DNA of 64,000 nt from an uncultured Collinsella sp. (GCA_900762325.1 CAAFGG010000046.1:37962-101961); one strand, 5' to 3'. Counted from the stretch's first letter, positions 30,158 through 40,715 are shown. Program-made: numbers and translations. The notes: generated by a model not told the origin, from the letters alone.

Positions 30158-31000
30158 ATGTCCGCCCGTAAAGCTCGCACGGAGGCGGCTGCCGTTGGTG
30201 CCGCCCCCGTTGACTCTGAGGAGAAGGACGTGAAGATTCCCGTAGAGGCCGTCGACGATACCGAGGCCAACGAGGCCCCGGCCGCCGAGGCTGCCGAGAA
30301 CCAGGTAGAGGATTCCAACAAGGAGGCGACGATGACCGAGGACGAGATGGTGGAAGCCGCTATCCGCGCCGGTGAGGAAGCCGCCGACAACGACTTTAAG
30401 CTCAAGTTTGAGCAGGCCCAAAAGGAGCTTGCCGACGTGCGCAATGAGCTCGATGCTGCGGCAGAGGCTCAGAAGGCCGCCGAGGACAAGGCGAAGGACG
30501 CTACCGAGCGCACCGCCCGTCTACAGGCCGACTGGGAGAACTTCCGCCGCCGCACCGCCAACGAGCGCATCGCCGAGCGCGAGCGCGCGACCGAGAAGCT
30601 TGTCACCGCGCTGTTGCCGGTGATCGACGATATCGAGCGCGCGATCGACCATGCCCGCAGCCAAGAGCTTTCCGACGACTTTAAGCAGTTCGTCGATGGC
30701 GTTGACGCGGTACATGCCAAGCTGCTCGATGTGTTTGCGCACGAGGGCGTTGAGCCCATCGATCCCAAGGGCGAGGCGTTCGATCCGCTCGAGCACCAGG
30801 CTGTGGGTCGCGTCGAGGACGCATCGCAGTACGACGAGACCGTCAACGATGTGTACCAGAAGGGCTACCGCATGGCGGATCGCATCCTGCGTTCCGCGAT
30901 GGTGACGGTGACCTACGGTGGCGAGAAGCGCCCCGCACCGGAGCCCGAAGCGGCGCCCGAGGATGCTTCGGCCGATACGGCCGAGAGCACCGAGGAGTAA
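30158..31000 (+). CDS. grpE: Nucleotide exchange factor GrpE
   Basis: 280 residues, longer than the usual 180-210 because of acidic, Ala/Glu-rich N- and C-terminal tails. The coiled coil spans about 80-140 (ERTARLQADWENFRRRTANE) and the beta domain has the GVEPIDPKGEAFDP and YQKGYRMADRILR motifs. It releases ADP from DnaK and can act as a thermosensor. It is translated almost directly after dnaK. A strong hairpin follows and may reduce readthrough into dnaJ. Confidence 0.96.
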   Translation: MSARKARTEAAAVGAAPVDSEEKDVKIPVEAVDDTEANEAPAAEAAENQVEDSNKEATMTEDEMVEAAIRAGEEAADNDFKLKFEQAQKELADVRNELDAAAEAQKAAEDKAKDATERTARLQADWENFRRRTANERIAERERATEKLVTALLPVIDDIERAIDHARSQELSDDFKQFVDGVDAVHAKLLDVFAHEGVEPIDPKGEAFDPLEHQAVGRVEDASQYDETVNDVYQKGYRMADRILRSAMVTVTYGGEKRPAPEPEAAPEDASADTAESTEE

Positions 31001-31005
31001 TTGAG

Positions 31006-31036
31006 AAGGGCCCCGGGGCAACACCCGGGGCCCTTT
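31006..31036 (+). terminator. Hairpin between grpE and dnaJ
   Basis: AAGGGCCCCGGG pairs with CCCGGGGCCCTTT, followed by CTGG. It is a strong stem with a short T-run, so it probably attenuates rather than fully stops transcription. Confidence 0.65.
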
Positions 31037-31108
31037 CTGGCCTAGTGCCATATGAAAGCATGGGCCGTCGTCTGCATGGACGACGGACGTAACAGGAGAG
31101 GAGCTACG

Positions 31109-32068
31109 ATGGCTGCAGGCAAAACCTTCTATGACATCCTGGGCGTATCCAAGAGCGCCTCCGACAAAGAGATCAAGAGCGCGTTTCGCAAGCTCGCGCA
31201 AAAATATCACCCCGATGCCGGCGGCGACGAGGCCAAGTTCAAGGAGATCAGCGAGGCCTACGAAACGCTTTCGGACGAGAAGAAGCGCAAAGAGTACGAC
31301 CAGATGCTCATGTTTGGCGGCATGCCGGGCGCGGGCGGCGCGTATGGCGGCGGCTACGGTGCCGGCGCGGGCACCAGCGGCTGGGGCGATATCTTCGACA
31401 GCATTTTTAGCGGTAACGGCGCCTGGGGCAGCGATTGGGGCTCGGGCTTTGCCGGGGCTGCGGGTAATGCCGGCGCGGGCCGCAGCCGTGCTCGCAAGGG
31501 CGGCGACCTGTCGCTGACCGTCGATGTGACGGCTGAGGACGCGTTCCGCGGCGTGACGCACAAGGTTACCTATCGCATTCCCTCGACGGGCGAGCAGCAG
31601 ACCATTACGGTCTCGGTGCCCGCGGGCGCGGTCGACGGCGGCAAGCTGCGTTACAAGCGCCGCGGCGAGTACGGCGTTGCCGGAGGCGAACGCGGCGACC
31701 TGGTCGTGACCACACACGTGGAGGAGCACCCGCTGTTTAATCGCAAGGGTGCCGACGTGACCATGGAGGTGCCGATCTCGGTCTACGAGGCGGCACTCGG
31801 CTGCACGGTTGACGTGCCCACGCCCGGTGGCGCGACGGTCCGCCTGAAGGTGCCCGCGGGTACCCAGACGGGCAAGAAGTTTCGCTTTAAGGAGATGGGC
31901 GCGCCCGACGTTAAGCATCGCGGCCGCACGGGCGCGTTGCTCGTCGAGATCAAGGTGCAGGTTCCAACGAATCTGTCCGATGACGAGCGCGATGCCATGA
32001 CCAAGCTGCGTGAGGCCGACACGCGCGACTATCGCGAGAAGGTCAACCGTTACAAAGCGACGTTCTAG
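31109..32068 (+). CDS. DnaJ-type co-chaperone without zinc finger
   Basis: 319 residues. The J domain (about 5-70) has the HPD motif in [10 protein letters not shown] Gly/Ala-rich linker (about 75-150) follows, then two DnaJ C-terminal beta domains. The CxxCxGxG zinc-finger repeats of classical DnaJ are absent, so it is a class B protein like CbpA. Its place between grpE and hspR suggests it is the operon's DnaK partner. ATG 31109 has AGGAGAGGAG upstream; the earlier in-frame ATG 31052 has none. Confidence 0.92.
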   Translation: MAAGKTFYDILGVSKSASDKEIKSAFRKLAQKYHPDAGGDEAKFKEISEAYETLSDEKKRKEYDQMLMFGGMPGAGGAYGGGYGAGAGTSGWGDIFDSIFSGNGAWGSDWGSGFAGAAGNAGAGRSRARKGGDLSLTVDVTAEDAFRGVTHKVTYRIPSTGEQQTITVSVPAGAVDGGKLRYKRRGEYGVAGGERGDLVVTTHVEEHPLFNRKGADVTMEVPISVYEAALGCTVDVPTPGGATVRLKVPAGTQTGKKFRFKEMGAPDVKHRGRTGALLVEIKVQVPTNLSDDERDAMTKLREADTRDYREKVNRYKATF

Positions 32069-32140
32069 TTAGGTCGCGCGGCCATGGGCTGGCCACAGGC
32101 TTATGATGGAGATGTGCGAGACGGAAAGGGGTCAGGTAGC

Positions 32141-32557
32141 ATGGCCGAGGACAATAGGAACAAACCGCTGTATATGATCAGCGTGGCGGCCGAGCTGACC
32201 GGCATGCACCCGCAGACTCTGCGCGTCTACGAGTCCAAGGGCCTGGTGAATCCCCAGCGCTCGGGCGGTAACACACGTCTGTATTCGCGTGCCGATATCG
32301 AGCGCTTGGAACTGATCAACCAGCTGACCGACGAGGGCATCAACCTCGCCGGCGTGGTGCGCATCCTCGATATGAAGGAGCGTGCCGAGGAGCGCGAGCG
32401 CGAGAACGAGAAGCTCCGCGCCCGTGTTCGTCAGCTCGAGGAAGAGCTGCACGAGTACAAGATGCAGAAGAAGATCACCGCCCTGGCTCCGCGCGACGGC
32501 TCAGTCAACCCCGAGCAAGTCATGCGCAAGCTACTGGGTGCGGGAACCGATCTTTAG
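32141..32557 (+). CDS. hspR: Heat-shock repressor HspR (MerR family)
   Basis: 138 residues. The MerR-type winged helix starts YMISVAAELTGMHPQTLRVY, and RSGGNTRLYSRADIERL follows. A coiled dimerisation helix with many Glu/Arg residues spans about 90-120. HspR represses dnaK operons and clpB, often with DnaK as corepressor. The motif shared by the dnaK and clpB promoters is its probable site. ATG 32141 has AAAGGGG upstream. It is the last gene of the cluster. Confidence 0.93.
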   Translation: MAEDNRNKPLYMISVAAELTGMHPQTLRVYESKGLVNPQRSGGNTRLYSRADIERLELINQLTDEGINLAGVVRILDMKERAEERERENEKLRARVRQLEEELHEYKMQKKITALAPRDGSVNPEQVMRKLLGAGTDL

Positions 32558-32587
32558 TTGCGCGGTTTGCGCGGCAAGTCCTAACAC

Positions 32588-32651
32588 GAGAGTGGATAAT
32601 CTCCCACTTTTGGCTCGCATGCGGGCTCAAAACGGGAGATTATCCACTCTC
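32588..32651. repeat. Family C palindrome, copy 2
   Basis: GAGAGTGGATAATCTCCC pairs with GGGAGATTATCCACTCTC and is followed by ATTTTTATT, so it can also terminate the hspR transcript. See 4602-4665. Confidence 0.85.
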
Positions 32652-32660
32652 ATTTTTATT

Positions 32661-32710
32661 CGGCACTTGGGGACGTTCCTTTTGTGCCGGCATTTGGGGA
32701 AACTCCTTGC
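32661..32710. repeat. Family B intergenic repeat, copy 3
   Basis: CGGCACTTGGGGACGTTCC, TTTTGTGCCGGCATTTGG, then GGAAACTCCTTG. Nine bases separate it from the family C palindrome. Confidence 0.78.
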
Positions 32711-32844
32711 ACCAGTGTCGCCACATGCTTTACTGAGATAAAGTGAACGCCGAGATTCGTAACCCGCTCGCAACCGTTCTATGGCACGATATTGAACGAA
32801 TGTATGCTATGCGCCCGAGCCTTTCGGGCAGAGTGGGAGACAGT

Positions 32845-35145
32845 ATGGTCAAGCTGTACGAGGACGGCATCTACCTGTGCGGTGGCAACGAGGTTGTGCC
32901 TGCGGCCGAAGCTGCTGAGCGCGGCATTACGCAGACGCCCGAGGATGCCAAGCGCGGCACCATCGCTTATTCGATTCTTCAGGCACATAACACGTCGGGC
33001 GACCCCGAGGCGCTCAAGATCCGCTTCGACGCCATGGCAAGCCACGACATCACTTTCGTCGGCATCATCCAGACGGCGCGCGCCTCGGGCATGGAGCAGT
33101 TCCCGCTGCCCTACGTGCTCACCAACTGCCACAACTCGCTGTGTGCCGTGGGCGGCACCATCAACGAGGACGACCACGTCTTTGGCCTTTCGGCTGCCAA
33201 AAAGTACGGCGGCATCTTCGTTCCGCCCCACATCGCGGTCATCCATTCCTTTATGCGCGAGAACTTCGCCGGCTGCGGCAAGATGATCCTGGGTTCCGAC
33301 TCGCACACCCGCTACGGCGCCCTGGGCACCATGGCCGTGGGCGAGGGCGGCGGCGAGCTGGCCAAGCAGCTGCTGCGCGACACCTACGACGTCGCCTATC
33401 CCGGCGTCGTCGCCATCTACCTCACGGGCGCCCCGCGCCCCGGCGTCGGCCCGCACGATGTGGCGCTCGCCATCATCCGCGCCGTCTTTGCCAAGGGCTA
33501 CGTCAAGAACAAGGTTATGGAGTTCGTGGGCCCCGGCATCGCGAGCATGACGACCGACTACCGCAACGGCGTCGATGTCATGACCACCGAGACCACCTGC
33601 CTCTCCTCCATTTGGGCTACCGACGAGGACACGCACACGTTTTTGACCATGCACGGTCGCGGCGACGACTATCGCGAGCTCAAGCCCGCCGATGTCGCCT
33701 ACTACGACGGCTGCGTCGAGGTCGACCTGTCGAGCATCAAGCCCATGATCGCCCTGCCGTTCCATCCTTCCAACGGCTTTGAGATCGACGAGCTCAACGA
33801 GAACCTCGAGGACATCCTGCACGAGGTCGAGCTCGAGGCAGCCAAGATCGGCGAGGGCAAGACGCACTTTAGCCTGCTCGACAAGATCGTCGACGGCAAA
33901 CTGCACGTGCAGCAGGGGGTCATCGCCGGCTGCTCGGGCGGCAACTACGACTCCGTGGTGCAGGCGGCCCGCGTACTCAAGGGCGCCAACACCGGCTGCG
34001 GCGAGTTCTCACTGTCGGTCTATCCCACGAGCCAGCCCGTGGCGCTCGAGCTCACGCGTCGCGGCTACATCTACGACCTCATGGAGGCCGGCGCGATCGT
34101 GCGTACGGCGTTCTGCGGCCCGTGCTTTGGCGCCGGCGACACGCCTGCCAACAACGGCCTGTCCATCCGCCACACCACCCGCAACTTCCCCAACCGCGAG
34201 GGCTCCAAGCCGGGTAACGGCCAGCTGAGCGCCGTGGCCCTGATGGACGCCCGCTCCATCGCCGCGACCGCTGCCAACGGCGGCATCCTGACGCCGGCGA
34301 CCGACCTGCCCGAGGAGACTTGGGACGAGGCCTGCGAGTACACCTTCGACGACGCGCCGTACAAGAAGCGCGTGTACTGGGGCTTTGGCAAGGCTGAGCC
34401 TGCCGATGAGCTGGTCGAAGGTCCCAACATCAAGCCGTGGCCCGCGATGGAGCCGCTCGGCGACGATATCCTGCTCAAGGTGTGCTCCAAGATCATGGAC
34501 CCGGTCACCACGACCGACGAGCTCATTCCCTCGGGCGAGACGAGCTCCTTCCGCTCCAACCCGCTGGGCCTGGCCGAGTTTACGCTGAGCCGCCGCGACC
34601 CGGCTTACGTGGGCCGCTCCAAGGAGGTCGACGCGGTGGAGAAGCGCCGCGTTGCCGGCGAGGCTGCGGGCGACCTGGCGGCCCTCGATGCCGAGCTTGC
34701 TGGTGTGTTTGAGGCACTGGCCGGCGCGGGTATCGCGGCCGACGCCAAGGCGACCGAGTATGGTTCGATGCTCTACGCCAAGAAGCCCGGCGACGGCTCT
34801 GCCCGCGAGCAGGCCGCGAGCTGCCAGCGCGTGATCGGCGGTCTGGCCAACATCGTCCACGAGTACGCCACCAAGCGCTATCGCTCCAACGTGATGAACT
34901 GGGGCATGGTGCCCTTCCAGATGGAGGCCGAGCCCAACTTTGAGGTGGGCGACTATGTCTTCGTGCCGGGTATCCGTGCTGCGCTCGATGGCGACCTGCA
35001 GAACATTGCCGCCTACGTGGCGCGTGCCGACGGCGCGGTTGAGCAGATTGAGCTCTACATCGCCGACATGACGGCCGAGGAGCGCGCCATCGTCAAGGCC
35101 GGCTGCCTGATTAACTACAACAAGTTCAAGGCCGCTGCCGAGTAA
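32845..35145 (+). CDS. Aconitase-family hydratase (YbhJ-like)
   Basis: 766 residues. Cluster-binding region one is around LTNCHNSLC, and later [10 protein letters not shown] and [13 protein letters not shown] provide the other cysteines. [19 protein letters not shown] is typical of the family. Overall layout matches the uncharacterised E. coli YbhJ more than the citric-cycle AcnA/AcnB. Substrate unknown. ATG 32845 is chosen for its GGGAG site and the conserved [10 protein letters not shown] start; GTG 32743 would add 34 residues. Monocistronic. Confidence 0.85.
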   Translation: MVKLYEDGIYLCGGNEVVPAAEAAERGITQTPEDAKRGTIAYSILQAHNTSGDPEALKIRFDAMASHDITFVGIIQTARASGMEQFPLPYVLTNCHNSLCAVGGTINEDDHVFGLSAAKKYGGIFVPPHIAVIHSFMRENFAGCGKMILGSDSHTRYGALGTMAVGEGGGELAKQLLRDTYDVAYPGVVAIYLTGAPRPGVGPHDVALAIIRAVFAKGYVKNKVMEFVGPGIASMTTDYRNGVDVMTTETTCLSSIWATDEDTHTFLTMHGRGDDYRELKPADVAYYDGCVEVDLSSIKPMIALPFHPSNGFEIDELNENLEDILHEVELEAAKIGEGKTHFSLLDKIVDGKLHVQQGVIAGCSGGNYDSVVQAARVLKGANTGCGEFSLSVYPTSQPVALELTRRGYIYDLMEAGAIVRTAFCGPCFGAGDTPANNGLSIRHTTRNFPNREGSKPGNGQLSAVALMDARSIAATAANGGILTPATDLPEETWDEACEYTFDDAPYKKRVYWGFGKAEPADELVEGPNIKPWPAMEPLGDDILLKVCSKIMDPVTTTDELIPSGETSSFRSNPLGLAEFTLSRRDPAYVGRSKEVDAVEKRRVAGEAAGDLAALDAELAGVFEALAGAGIAADAKATEYGSMLYAKKPGDGSAREQAASCQRVIGGLANIVHEYATKRYRSNVMNWGMVPFQMEAEPNFEVGDYVFVPGIRAALDGDLQNIAAYVARADGAVEQIELYIADMTAEERAIVKAGCLINYNKFKAAAE

Positions 35146-35156
35146 CGTTGCTGTAC

Positions 35157-35228
35157 GCCCCGGACACACCTTTCCCTCGTGCTCACGCGCTTCGCGAGGG
35201 TCGCCCGAGGGAAAGGTGTGGCCGGGGC
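35157..35228. repeat. Long palindrome after the hydratase gene (family I)
   Basis: CCCCGGACACACCTTTCCCT pairs with a near-complement ending GGTGTGGCCGGGG around a loop with its own CGCGCTTCGCG hairpin. Single copy here; it may terminate transcription. Confidence 0.75.
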
Positions 35229-35283
35229 TACCGCGACGTTCTCGTTGGGCCTTGAGGGACGCTAATAAATAGACTTGCTTGAT

Positions 35284-35315
35284 GCCGCCTCTGTTATCGG
35301 GGCGGCTTCTTTTTG
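35284..35315 (+). terminator. Rho-independent terminator
   Basis: GCCGCC, short loop, GGCGGC, then TTCTTTTT, downstream of the hydratase gene and the family I palindrome. Confidence 0.75.
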
Positions 35316-35320
35316 TCGAA

Positions 35321-35356
35321 AACCACCACAAAGGTGACAGGCACCTTTGTGGTGGT
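35321..35356. repeat. Family F palindrome, copy 2
   Basis: AACCACCACAAAGG...CCTTTGTGGTGGT. It stands just before the family E array. Confidence 0.85.
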
Positions 35357-35365
35357 CCGCGGTTT

Positions 35366-35502
35366 GTCTCGTTCTGTAACAGGTAGACCCTTATTTGCCG
35401 AGTAGTTGTTACAGATTTAGATAAACGGGAACTGCTGAACATTTCGTCTCGATCTGTAACATCTGAGGTCCAAAACGGCAGCTAGATGTTATAGATCGAG
35501 AT
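35366..35502. repeat. Family E tandem hairpin array (2 units)
   Basis: Each unit is GTCTCG(A/T)TCTGTAACA..., about 25 bases, ...TGTTACAGAT(T)TAGA or close to it. Units are separated by a spacer containing AAACGGG and GCTGAACA. The same unit occurs three times at 37237-37454. Confidence 0.8.
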
Positions 35503-35522
35503 GGTGAAAGCCGGGGCCGAAG

Positions 35523-35557
35523 ATCATCACAAAGGCTCCTGTCCCCTTTGTGGTGGT
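35523..35557. repeat. Family F palindrome, copy 3
   Basis: ATCATCACAAAGG...CCTTTGTGGTGGT; stem slightly degraded on its left arm. Confidence 0.75.
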
Positions 35558-35610
35558 GGGGGCGAGCTCGATGCTGCCGCGCTCGCTGAACGACATTCTA
35601 ATGAGCGTCT

Positions 35611-36279
35611 CTACAGGATTTCATCCGGGCTGGCGGGTTTGGTTGTTTTGGGGATGCCGAGTTTGGATGACGCGAAATCGTCAACATTGTCCTTAATTCC
35701 GTCTTTGGTGTAGACAGTGACCATATAGGTGCTGTGTCCGAATTCGCCCTTGTCGCGTGTTGCCCAGGCATCCCAGTAGGCGGCCCCGTTTCGCCCTTTG
35801 ATTTTTCCGACACGGCGGAGTTCTGTTCGCTTTAATTTCTGGTTGCTATAGATGGTTCGACCGGCCTCCTCGGTGAGCCCGCACTGTCCAAGCATCTTGT
35901 CGAGGACTTGGTTCATGTGGCGCTCATCGGTGTTTGGTGCGTAGTCGTAGGCGAGGGTGATGGAGTCGAGTGGCTGGTCGTCGATTAGATAGTTTAGCGC
36001 CTGAGGTTCAAGGCAGAAATAGGGGGAGCATCCGTCGACCTTGCCGAGCAACGGTAACTTGGACTGCCAACTTCCGGTGGGAATTGCATATTCGTAGAAC
36101 ACGCCACGGCAGACAAAGGAGAGCGAGGTGGCACGCGAGCCGGCGTCGATCATCCCGCAAAGATCGAAGGGCGAGGCGATACCAAAAGAAAAGGGCGTGA
36201 TGACGATAAGGAAGAGCATCACGATGGGTATGGCGAGAATGGCGATGACGTTGCGACCGGTGGAATGAGACGGCTTCAT
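35611..36279 (-). CDS. Membrane-anchored protein of unknown function
   Basis: 222 residues. A single N-terminal membrane segment (NVIAILAIPIVMLFLIVI) at about 10-28 is followed by an extracytoplasmic domain with four cysteines (LCGM, VCRG, CSPYFCL). It is not recognised. The second half (YMVTVYTKDGIKDNVDDF) suggests alternating strands. ATG 36279 is preceded by GAGGAGC. It faces a divergent gene with a similar layout, and both share a repeat-rich neighbourhood. Confidence 0.75.
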   Translation of the reverse strand: MKPSHSTGRNVIAILAIPIVMLFLIVITPFSFGIASPFDLCGMIDAGSRATSLSFVCRGVFYEYAIPTGSWQSKLPLLGKVDGCSPYFCLEPQALNYLIDDQPLDSITLAYDYAPNTDERHMNQVLDKMLGQCGLTEEAGRTIYSNQKLKRTELRRVGKIKGRNGAAYWDAWATRDKGEFGHSTYMVTVYTKDGIKDNVDDFASSKLGIPKTTKPASPDEIL

Positions 36280-36388
36280 ATGCGCTCCTCGAGACAAAGA
36301 GCTGTTGAGGATAGGCAGAAATGGATATGTTCAGAGAACAATTCAAGTTTAATCTCATGGCGTGAGATGGTCGACCGTTAGCGTCGAA

Positions 36389-36424
36389 AACCACCACGAA
36401 GGGGACAGGCACCTTTGTGGTGGT
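36389..36424. repeat. Family F palindrome, copy 4
   Basis: AACCACCACGAAGG...CCTTTGTGGTGGT between two divergent membrane-protein genes. Confidence 0.82.
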
Positions 36425-36512
36425 GGGGTACGAGCAGCTCCTTTTGGTAATAGTGCTGGCTGCGATATCATTAGTGCAGGTGGCGAAGGCTTGCATTGGG
36501 AGGTGCTTTGCT

Positions 36513-37184
36513 GTGAGAAGTCCTGCCCGTATTGGGTTGATTGTTTTGGCGCTTGCGATCACCGTGGTTGGCATGGGCGCTGTCGGCATGGCGTTTCTAC
36601 CTGCTGCGGTGATGGAGCCGGTGGTTAAGCCTGTGACTCAATCTGTCGAACTTCTGACCGGCGACGACAAGCCTGAGACCATTACCGTTGATTTTGACGA
36701 GCAACCGGCTGCACTGGGCATTAGTAATTATCCACGTATTCAGCTTGGGGCTATGCGCTATACCATGGATTCTAGGCTGATCGACAGGGCGTCTGAGCTG
36801 CTCAAGGGCAAAACCTTTAAGCGCTGGTATGGATATGCGTCCTATCGGGCAAAAGCGAACGACATGGTTGGCGGATGCCACTCTTCCATCGAGCTGGACA
36901 CTGCAAACGGCGCAAAGTTATGTGATGTCTCGTACGATCCGGGCTACGAGGGCAATGAGGGTCCGGGCATCTACATCATGGACGGCGATGTCGCCTATGT
37001 CATGGAGGGCGACCAGACCGAGCTCAACGATTTTATGGGCCAGTGTATCCAAGATGCCTATAAACAGACCTGCTTGCCTGACCCGCAGACTGCACGCGAT
37101 AGTGGGTCTGCCCGCACATGGCTGTTCGAGGATGAGATGCCCTGGACCGTCGAATCGGGAAGTACGGGTTCGGCGAAGGAGTAG
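36513..37184 (+). CDS. Membrane-anchored protein of unknown function
   Basis: 223 residues. One N-terminal membrane helix (IGLIVLALAITVVGMGAVGM) then an exported domain. It has a short repeat-like ending VAYVMEGDQTELNDFMGQC with Cys pairs similar in spacing to the divergent neighbour (DKMLGQCGLTEE there, NDFMGQCIQDAY here), so the two may be distant paralogues. GTG 36513 is chosen because GGGAGG precedes it; an earlier GTG at 36417 would start inside the family F repeat. Function unknown. Confidence 0.72.
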   Translation: MRSPARIGLIVLALAITVVGMGAVGMAFLPAAVMEPVVKPVTQSVELLTGDDKPETITVDFDEQPAALGISNYPRIQLGAMRYTMDSRLIDRASELLKGKTFKRWYGYASYRAKANDMVGGCHSSIELDTANGAKLCDVSYDPGYEGNEGPGIYIMDGDVAYVMEGDQTELNDFMGQCIQDAYKQTCLPDPQTARDSGSARTWLFEDEMPWTVESGSTGSAKE

Positions 37185-37192
37185 AGACCGCG

Positions 37193-37227
37193 ACTACCAC
37201 AAAGGTACCCGTCCCCTTTGTAGTAGT
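37193..37227. repeat. Family F palindrome, copy 5
   Basis: ACTACCACAAAGG...CCTTTGTAGTAGT. The outer stem bases differ from other copies but remain paired. Confidence 0.8.
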
Positions 37228-37236
37228 TCTCGGTTT

Positions 37237-37454
37237 GTCTCGATCTGTAACATCTTGGCCGCTAAAAGTGGGCCTGGTGTTACAGATTTAGATTTTCGAT
37301 TTGGGTGTTTTCTGCTCGTCTCGATTTGTAACAGACAGAGCTCAATTTGCCGATTAGATGTTACAGATTGAGACAAACGGGCGCCGCTGAACAATTCGTC
37401 TCGATCTGTAACATCTGGAGCCAGAAACGGTCAATAGATGTTACAGATTGAGAT
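37237..37454. repeat. Family E tandem hairpin array (3 units)
   Basis: Three units of about 70 bp, each GTCTCGATCTGTAACATCT-like left arm and AGATGTTACAGATTGAGA-like right arm. The spacer AAACGGG...GCTGAACA is shared with the 35.4-kb array. As there, a family F palindrome stands immediately before it. Confidence 0.82.
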
Positions 37455-37515
37455 AGTAAGGGGACGAGGCCGCGGCTGGTGAGCGTGCCTGCTCCCTATC
37501 ACTTAATCACTCAGA

Positions 37516-37542
37516 AAATCTTATATATAGAGACTTAGATTT
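37516..37542 (+). promoter_or_regulatory. Shared heat-shock operator, clpB copy
   Basis: AAATCTTATAT, six bases, ACTTAGATTT, then TATAAG at the same distance as TATATT in the dnaK promoter. Candidate HspR site. Confidence 0.65.
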
Positions 37543-37631
37543 GTGTATAAGATCGCGCAAAGCTGGCAACAATACTTCTCGAACAACGTGAAGCCGCCCC
37601 GTAGGGCGGCCGCCCCAAGAGAGGTGATTCC

Positions 37632-40259
37632 ATGAGAATCGATAAGCTAGCAATGACGTCGCGCGAGGCGCTGCAAACCGCCATGAGCACGGCTGCCGAT
37701 GCGCAGGCCGGCGCGGTGGAGCCGATTCACCTGCTGTCTGCCCTGCTCGGTGCCGGCGAGCGCAATATCTCCGTGATCATCGAGCGCATCGGTGCCGACC
37801 CGGCTCAGCTCGCACGCTCCACGCAGGATGCCATCGACCACGCGCCCAAGGTTTCCGGCGAGGGCCAGCAGATGGGCCTGTCCAATGAGCTCGTCCGCGT
37901 CATCGAGAAGGCCGAGAAGAAGGCCACCAAGATGGGCGACAGCTTTGTGGTGACCGAGCATCTGCTGATGGCGCTTGCCGAGGACAAGGGCGAGGCGGGC
38001 CGCGTGCTGCGTGACGCCGGCGTGACCAAGGAGCGCATCGAGCGGGTCTACGAAGAGCTGCGCGGCGATGACCGCGTGACGTCTGCCGAGGACAAGACGC
38101 AGTTTGAGGCGCTGGAGCAGTACGGCCGCAACATCTGCGACCTTGCCCGCGCCGGCAAGCTCGACCCTGTCATCGGCCGTACCGACGAGATCCGCCGTAC
38201 CATCCAGGTCCTGTCCCGCCGCACCAAGAACAATCCCGTGCTCATTGGCGAGCCAGGCGTCGGTAAGACGGCCATCGCCGAGGGTATCGCCCAGCGTATC
38301 GTGGCCGGCGACGTGCCGAGCACCCTGCGCGACCGCGACCTCATCGAGCTCGACATGAGCGCGCTGGTCGCCGGCGCCAAGTATCGTGGCGAGTTCGAGG
38401 ACCGCTTAAAGGCCGTGCTCAAGGAAGTGCAAAAGTCCGAGGGCAAGGTCATCCTGTTCATCGACGAGCTCCACACCATCGTGGGCGCGGGTGCCACCGA
38501 GGGCTCCATGGACGCCGGCAACATCCTGAAGCCGGCGCTCGCCCGTGGCGACCTGCATGCGATCGGCGCGACCACGCTCGACGAGTACCGTAAGTACATC
38601 GAGAAGGACGCGGCGCTCGCCCGTCGTTTCCAGACCGTTATGGTGAGCGAGCCTACCGTCGAGGACACCATCTCGATCCTGCGCGGCCTCAAGGAGAAGT
38701 ACGAGATCTTCCACGGCGTGCACATCACCGACGGCGCGCTCGTGGCCGCCGCCGACCTCTCCGATCGCTACATCGCCGACCGCTTCCTGCCCGACAAGGC
38801 TATCGACCTGGTCGATGAGGCCGCAAGCCGCCTGCGCATGGAGCTCGACAGCATGCCGGTCGAGATCGACGCTACCACGCGTCAGCTTACCCAGCTGCAG
38901 ATCGAGGAGCAGGCACTCATGAAGGAGACCGACGACGCCTCCAAGGAACGTCTTGAGGCCCTGCGCCAGGAGATCGCCGATGTCCAAGAAAAGCTCAACG
39001 TGCAAAAGGCCGGTTGGCTTAACCAAAAGAACGCCATCGACCACGTACAGGAGCTCAAGGGCCAGCTCGACGAGGCCAAGAGCGAAGAGGAGCGCGCGAC
39101 GCGCAACGGCGATCTGGGCCGTGCGTCCGAGCTGCGCTACGCCGTGATCCCGGGCCTGCAGCAGCAGATTCAGGAGTCCGAGGCCGCGCTCGAGGCGCAA
39201 AAGGAGCAGAATGGCGAAGGCCTCAACGAGCAGGTGACCTCCGATGAGATTGCCGAGGTCGTAAGCGCCTGGACCGGCGTACCCGTGTCCAAGATGATGC
39301 AGGGCGAACTCGACAAGCTCAAGGGCCTGGAGGGCGAGCTGCACAAGCGCGTTATCGGCCAGGACGAGGCCGTCTCCGCTGTCGCCGCGGCCGTGCGCCG
39401 CAGCCGCGCGGGCCTCTCCGATCCGGACAAGCCCATCGGCAGCTTCTTCTTCCTGGGCCCCACCGGCGTAGGCAAGACCGAGCTCGCCAAGGCGCTGGCC
39501 GAGTGCCTGTTCGACGACGAGCGCGCGCTCGTGCGTATCGACATGTCCGAGTACATGGAGAAGTTCAGCGTCCAGCGCCTGATCGGTGCGCCTCCGGGAT
39601 ACGTTGGCTACGACGAGGGCGGCCAGCTCACCGAGGCCGTGCGCCGTCGTCCGTACTCCGTGATCTTGCTCGACGAGATGGAGAAAGCTCACCCGGATGT
39701 CTTTAACGTGCTGTTGCAGGTGCTTGACGACGGTCGTCTGACCGATGGCCAGGGTCGCCAGGTGTCCTTCAAGAACACGATCATCATCATGACGAGCAAC
39801 GTGGGCTCCAAGGCCATCGCCGATCTTTCGGGCAAAGACGAGGAAGAGATGCGCCATCAGGTCGACGCGGCCATGGCTCAGACCTTCCGTCCCGAGTTCC
39901 TCAACCGTATCGATGACATCGTGGTGTTCCATCCGCTCGGCATGGCGCAGATCGAAAAGATCGTCGATATCCAGCTCGCCGACGTCCGCGCACGTCTGGC
40001 CAAGGAGCGCATGACGCTCGCCATCACCCCGGCGGCCAAGCAGATGCTCGCCGTGGGCGGCCTGGACCCGGTCTTTGGCGCCCGTCCGCTCAAGCGTCTG
40101 GTGCAGCGCGAGGTCGTGGATGCCATCGCGGCGGCCATCATCGACGGCACGGTGCGCGAGGGCGATCAGGTGACGGTCGACGTCGACAAGGACGGTGCCT
40201 TTACCGTCGTGTGCGACAACACGCCGGCGGCCACCTACGAGGTCCCCGACGCCGAGTAG
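37632..40259 (+). CDS. clpB: Disaggregase ClpB (Hsp100)
   Basis: 875 residues. The N domain is at about 1-145. The first AAA+ module has Walker [10 protein letters not shown] and Walker [11 protein letters not shown] ClpB-type coiled-coil middle domain (about 400-525) separates it from the second module, with [16 protein letters not shown] and [14 protein letters not shown]. It works with DnaK to rescue aggregates. GAGAGGTGATTCC precedes the start. A shared operator ties its control to dnaK. Confidence 0.97.
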   Translation: MRIDKLAMTSREALQTAMSTAADAQAGAVEPIHLLSALLGAGERNISVIIERIGADPAQLARSTQDAIDHAPKVSGEGQQMGLSNELVRVIEKAEKKATKMGDSFVVTEHLLMALAEDKGEAGRVLRDAGVTKERIERVYEELRGDDRVTSAEDKTQFEALEQYGRNICDLARAGKLDPVIGRTDEIRRTIQVLSRRTKNNPVLIGEPGVGKTAIAEGIAQRIVAGDVPSTLRDRDLIELDMSALVAGAKYRGEFEDRLKAVLKEVQKSEGKVILFIDELHTIVGAGATEGSMDAGNILKPALARGDLHAIGATTLDEYRKYIEKDAALARRFQTVMVSEPTVEDTISILRGLKEKYEIFHGVHITDGALVAAADLSDRYIADRFLPDKAIDLVDEAASRLRMELDSMPVEIDATTRQLTQLQIEEQALMKETDDASKERLEALRQEIADVQEKLNVQKAGWLNQKNAIDHVQELKGQLDEAKSEEERATRNGDLGRASELRYAVIPGLQQQIQESEAALEAQKEQNGEGLNEQVTSDEIAEVVSAWTGVPVSKMMQGELDKLKGLEGELHKRVIGQDEAVSAVAAAVRRSRAGLSDPDKPIGSFFFLGPTGVGKTELAKALAECLFDDERALVRIDMSEYMEKFSVQRLIGAPPGYVGYDEGGQLTEAVRRRPYSVILLDEMEKAHPDVFNVLLQVLDDGRLTDGQGRQVSFKNTIIIMTSNVGSKAIADLSGKDEEEMRHQVDAAMAQTFRPEFLNRIDDIVVFHPLGMAQIEKIVDIQLADVRARLAKERMTLAITPAAKQMLAVGGLDPVFGARPLKRLVQREVVDAIAAAIIDGTVREGDQVTVDVDKDGAFTVVCDNTPAATYEVPDAE

Positions 40260-40302
40260 ATGTTTGGGACATGCCTTAAAATCTAGCTTTGAGCCGAACG
40301 CC

Positions 40303-40340
40303 AAGGGCGGTGGATTCAAATTGGGTCCACCGCCCTTTTT
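40303..40340 (+). terminator. Terminator after clpB
   Basis: AAGGGCGGTGGA pairs with TCCACCGCCCTTTTT. Confidence 0.92.
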
Positions 40341-40391
40341 CGTGCGACAATCAATGATGTTGAACGAATTGAGCTGCAAGGAGCTATACAG

Positions 40392-40586
40392 ATGAAGGAC
40401 GAGAGAGAGACGAGCGCGTCGGCGACCGAGGCCGCGCCGGCCGCACCCAAGCCCGCACCCAAGCCCGCGCCCAAGCCGCGCGACCCTTACATTCGCGCCG
40501 AGAACGAGGACGACGACGGCTACGATCCCTACAGCGATCGCCGCCCCGAGCGCGAGCCCCTGTTCGAAGCCGACCCGTGGAACTAA
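40392..40586 (+). CDS. Small Pro/Lys-rich acidic protein
   Basis: 64 residues, low complexity. The first half has a PAPKP repeat (KPAPKPAPKPAPKP-like), the second half is acidic and tyrosine-containing (DDDGYDPYSDRRPE) and ends DPWN. AAGGAG lies 10 bases before the start. No domain recognised; no membrane segment. A hairpin follows at once. It may be an intrinsically disordered accessory protein. Confidence 0.7.
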   Translation: MKDERETSASATEAAPAAPKPAPKPAPKPRDPYIRAENEDDDGYDPYSDRRPEREPLFEADPWN

Positions 40587-40593
40587 GAAATGT

Positions 40594-40633
40594 CCTCTAG
40601 CTGACGGAACCGCGCGTTTCTGTTGGCTAGAGG
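40594..40633 (+). terminator. Hairpin after the small protein gene
   Basis: CCTCTAGC...GCTAGAGG with an inner GAAA/TTTC pairing. It has no T-run, so it is a weak terminator candidate. Confidence 0.4.
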
Positions 40634-40715
40634 CGTTCGTGTTTGCCCCTCAACCGCTCGACATCCTTCGGGACAGTTAGAGAAAAACTTGCTTAATCAT
40701 TAATCAAGTTACACG

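Noticed and set aside
35366..35502. Possible CRISPR array
   Set aside because: Units are imperfect hairpins with a shared, not variable, spacer, and no cas gene is nearby.
38406..40379. Long minus-strand frame over clpB
   Set aside because: Shadow of a strongly codon-biased gene.
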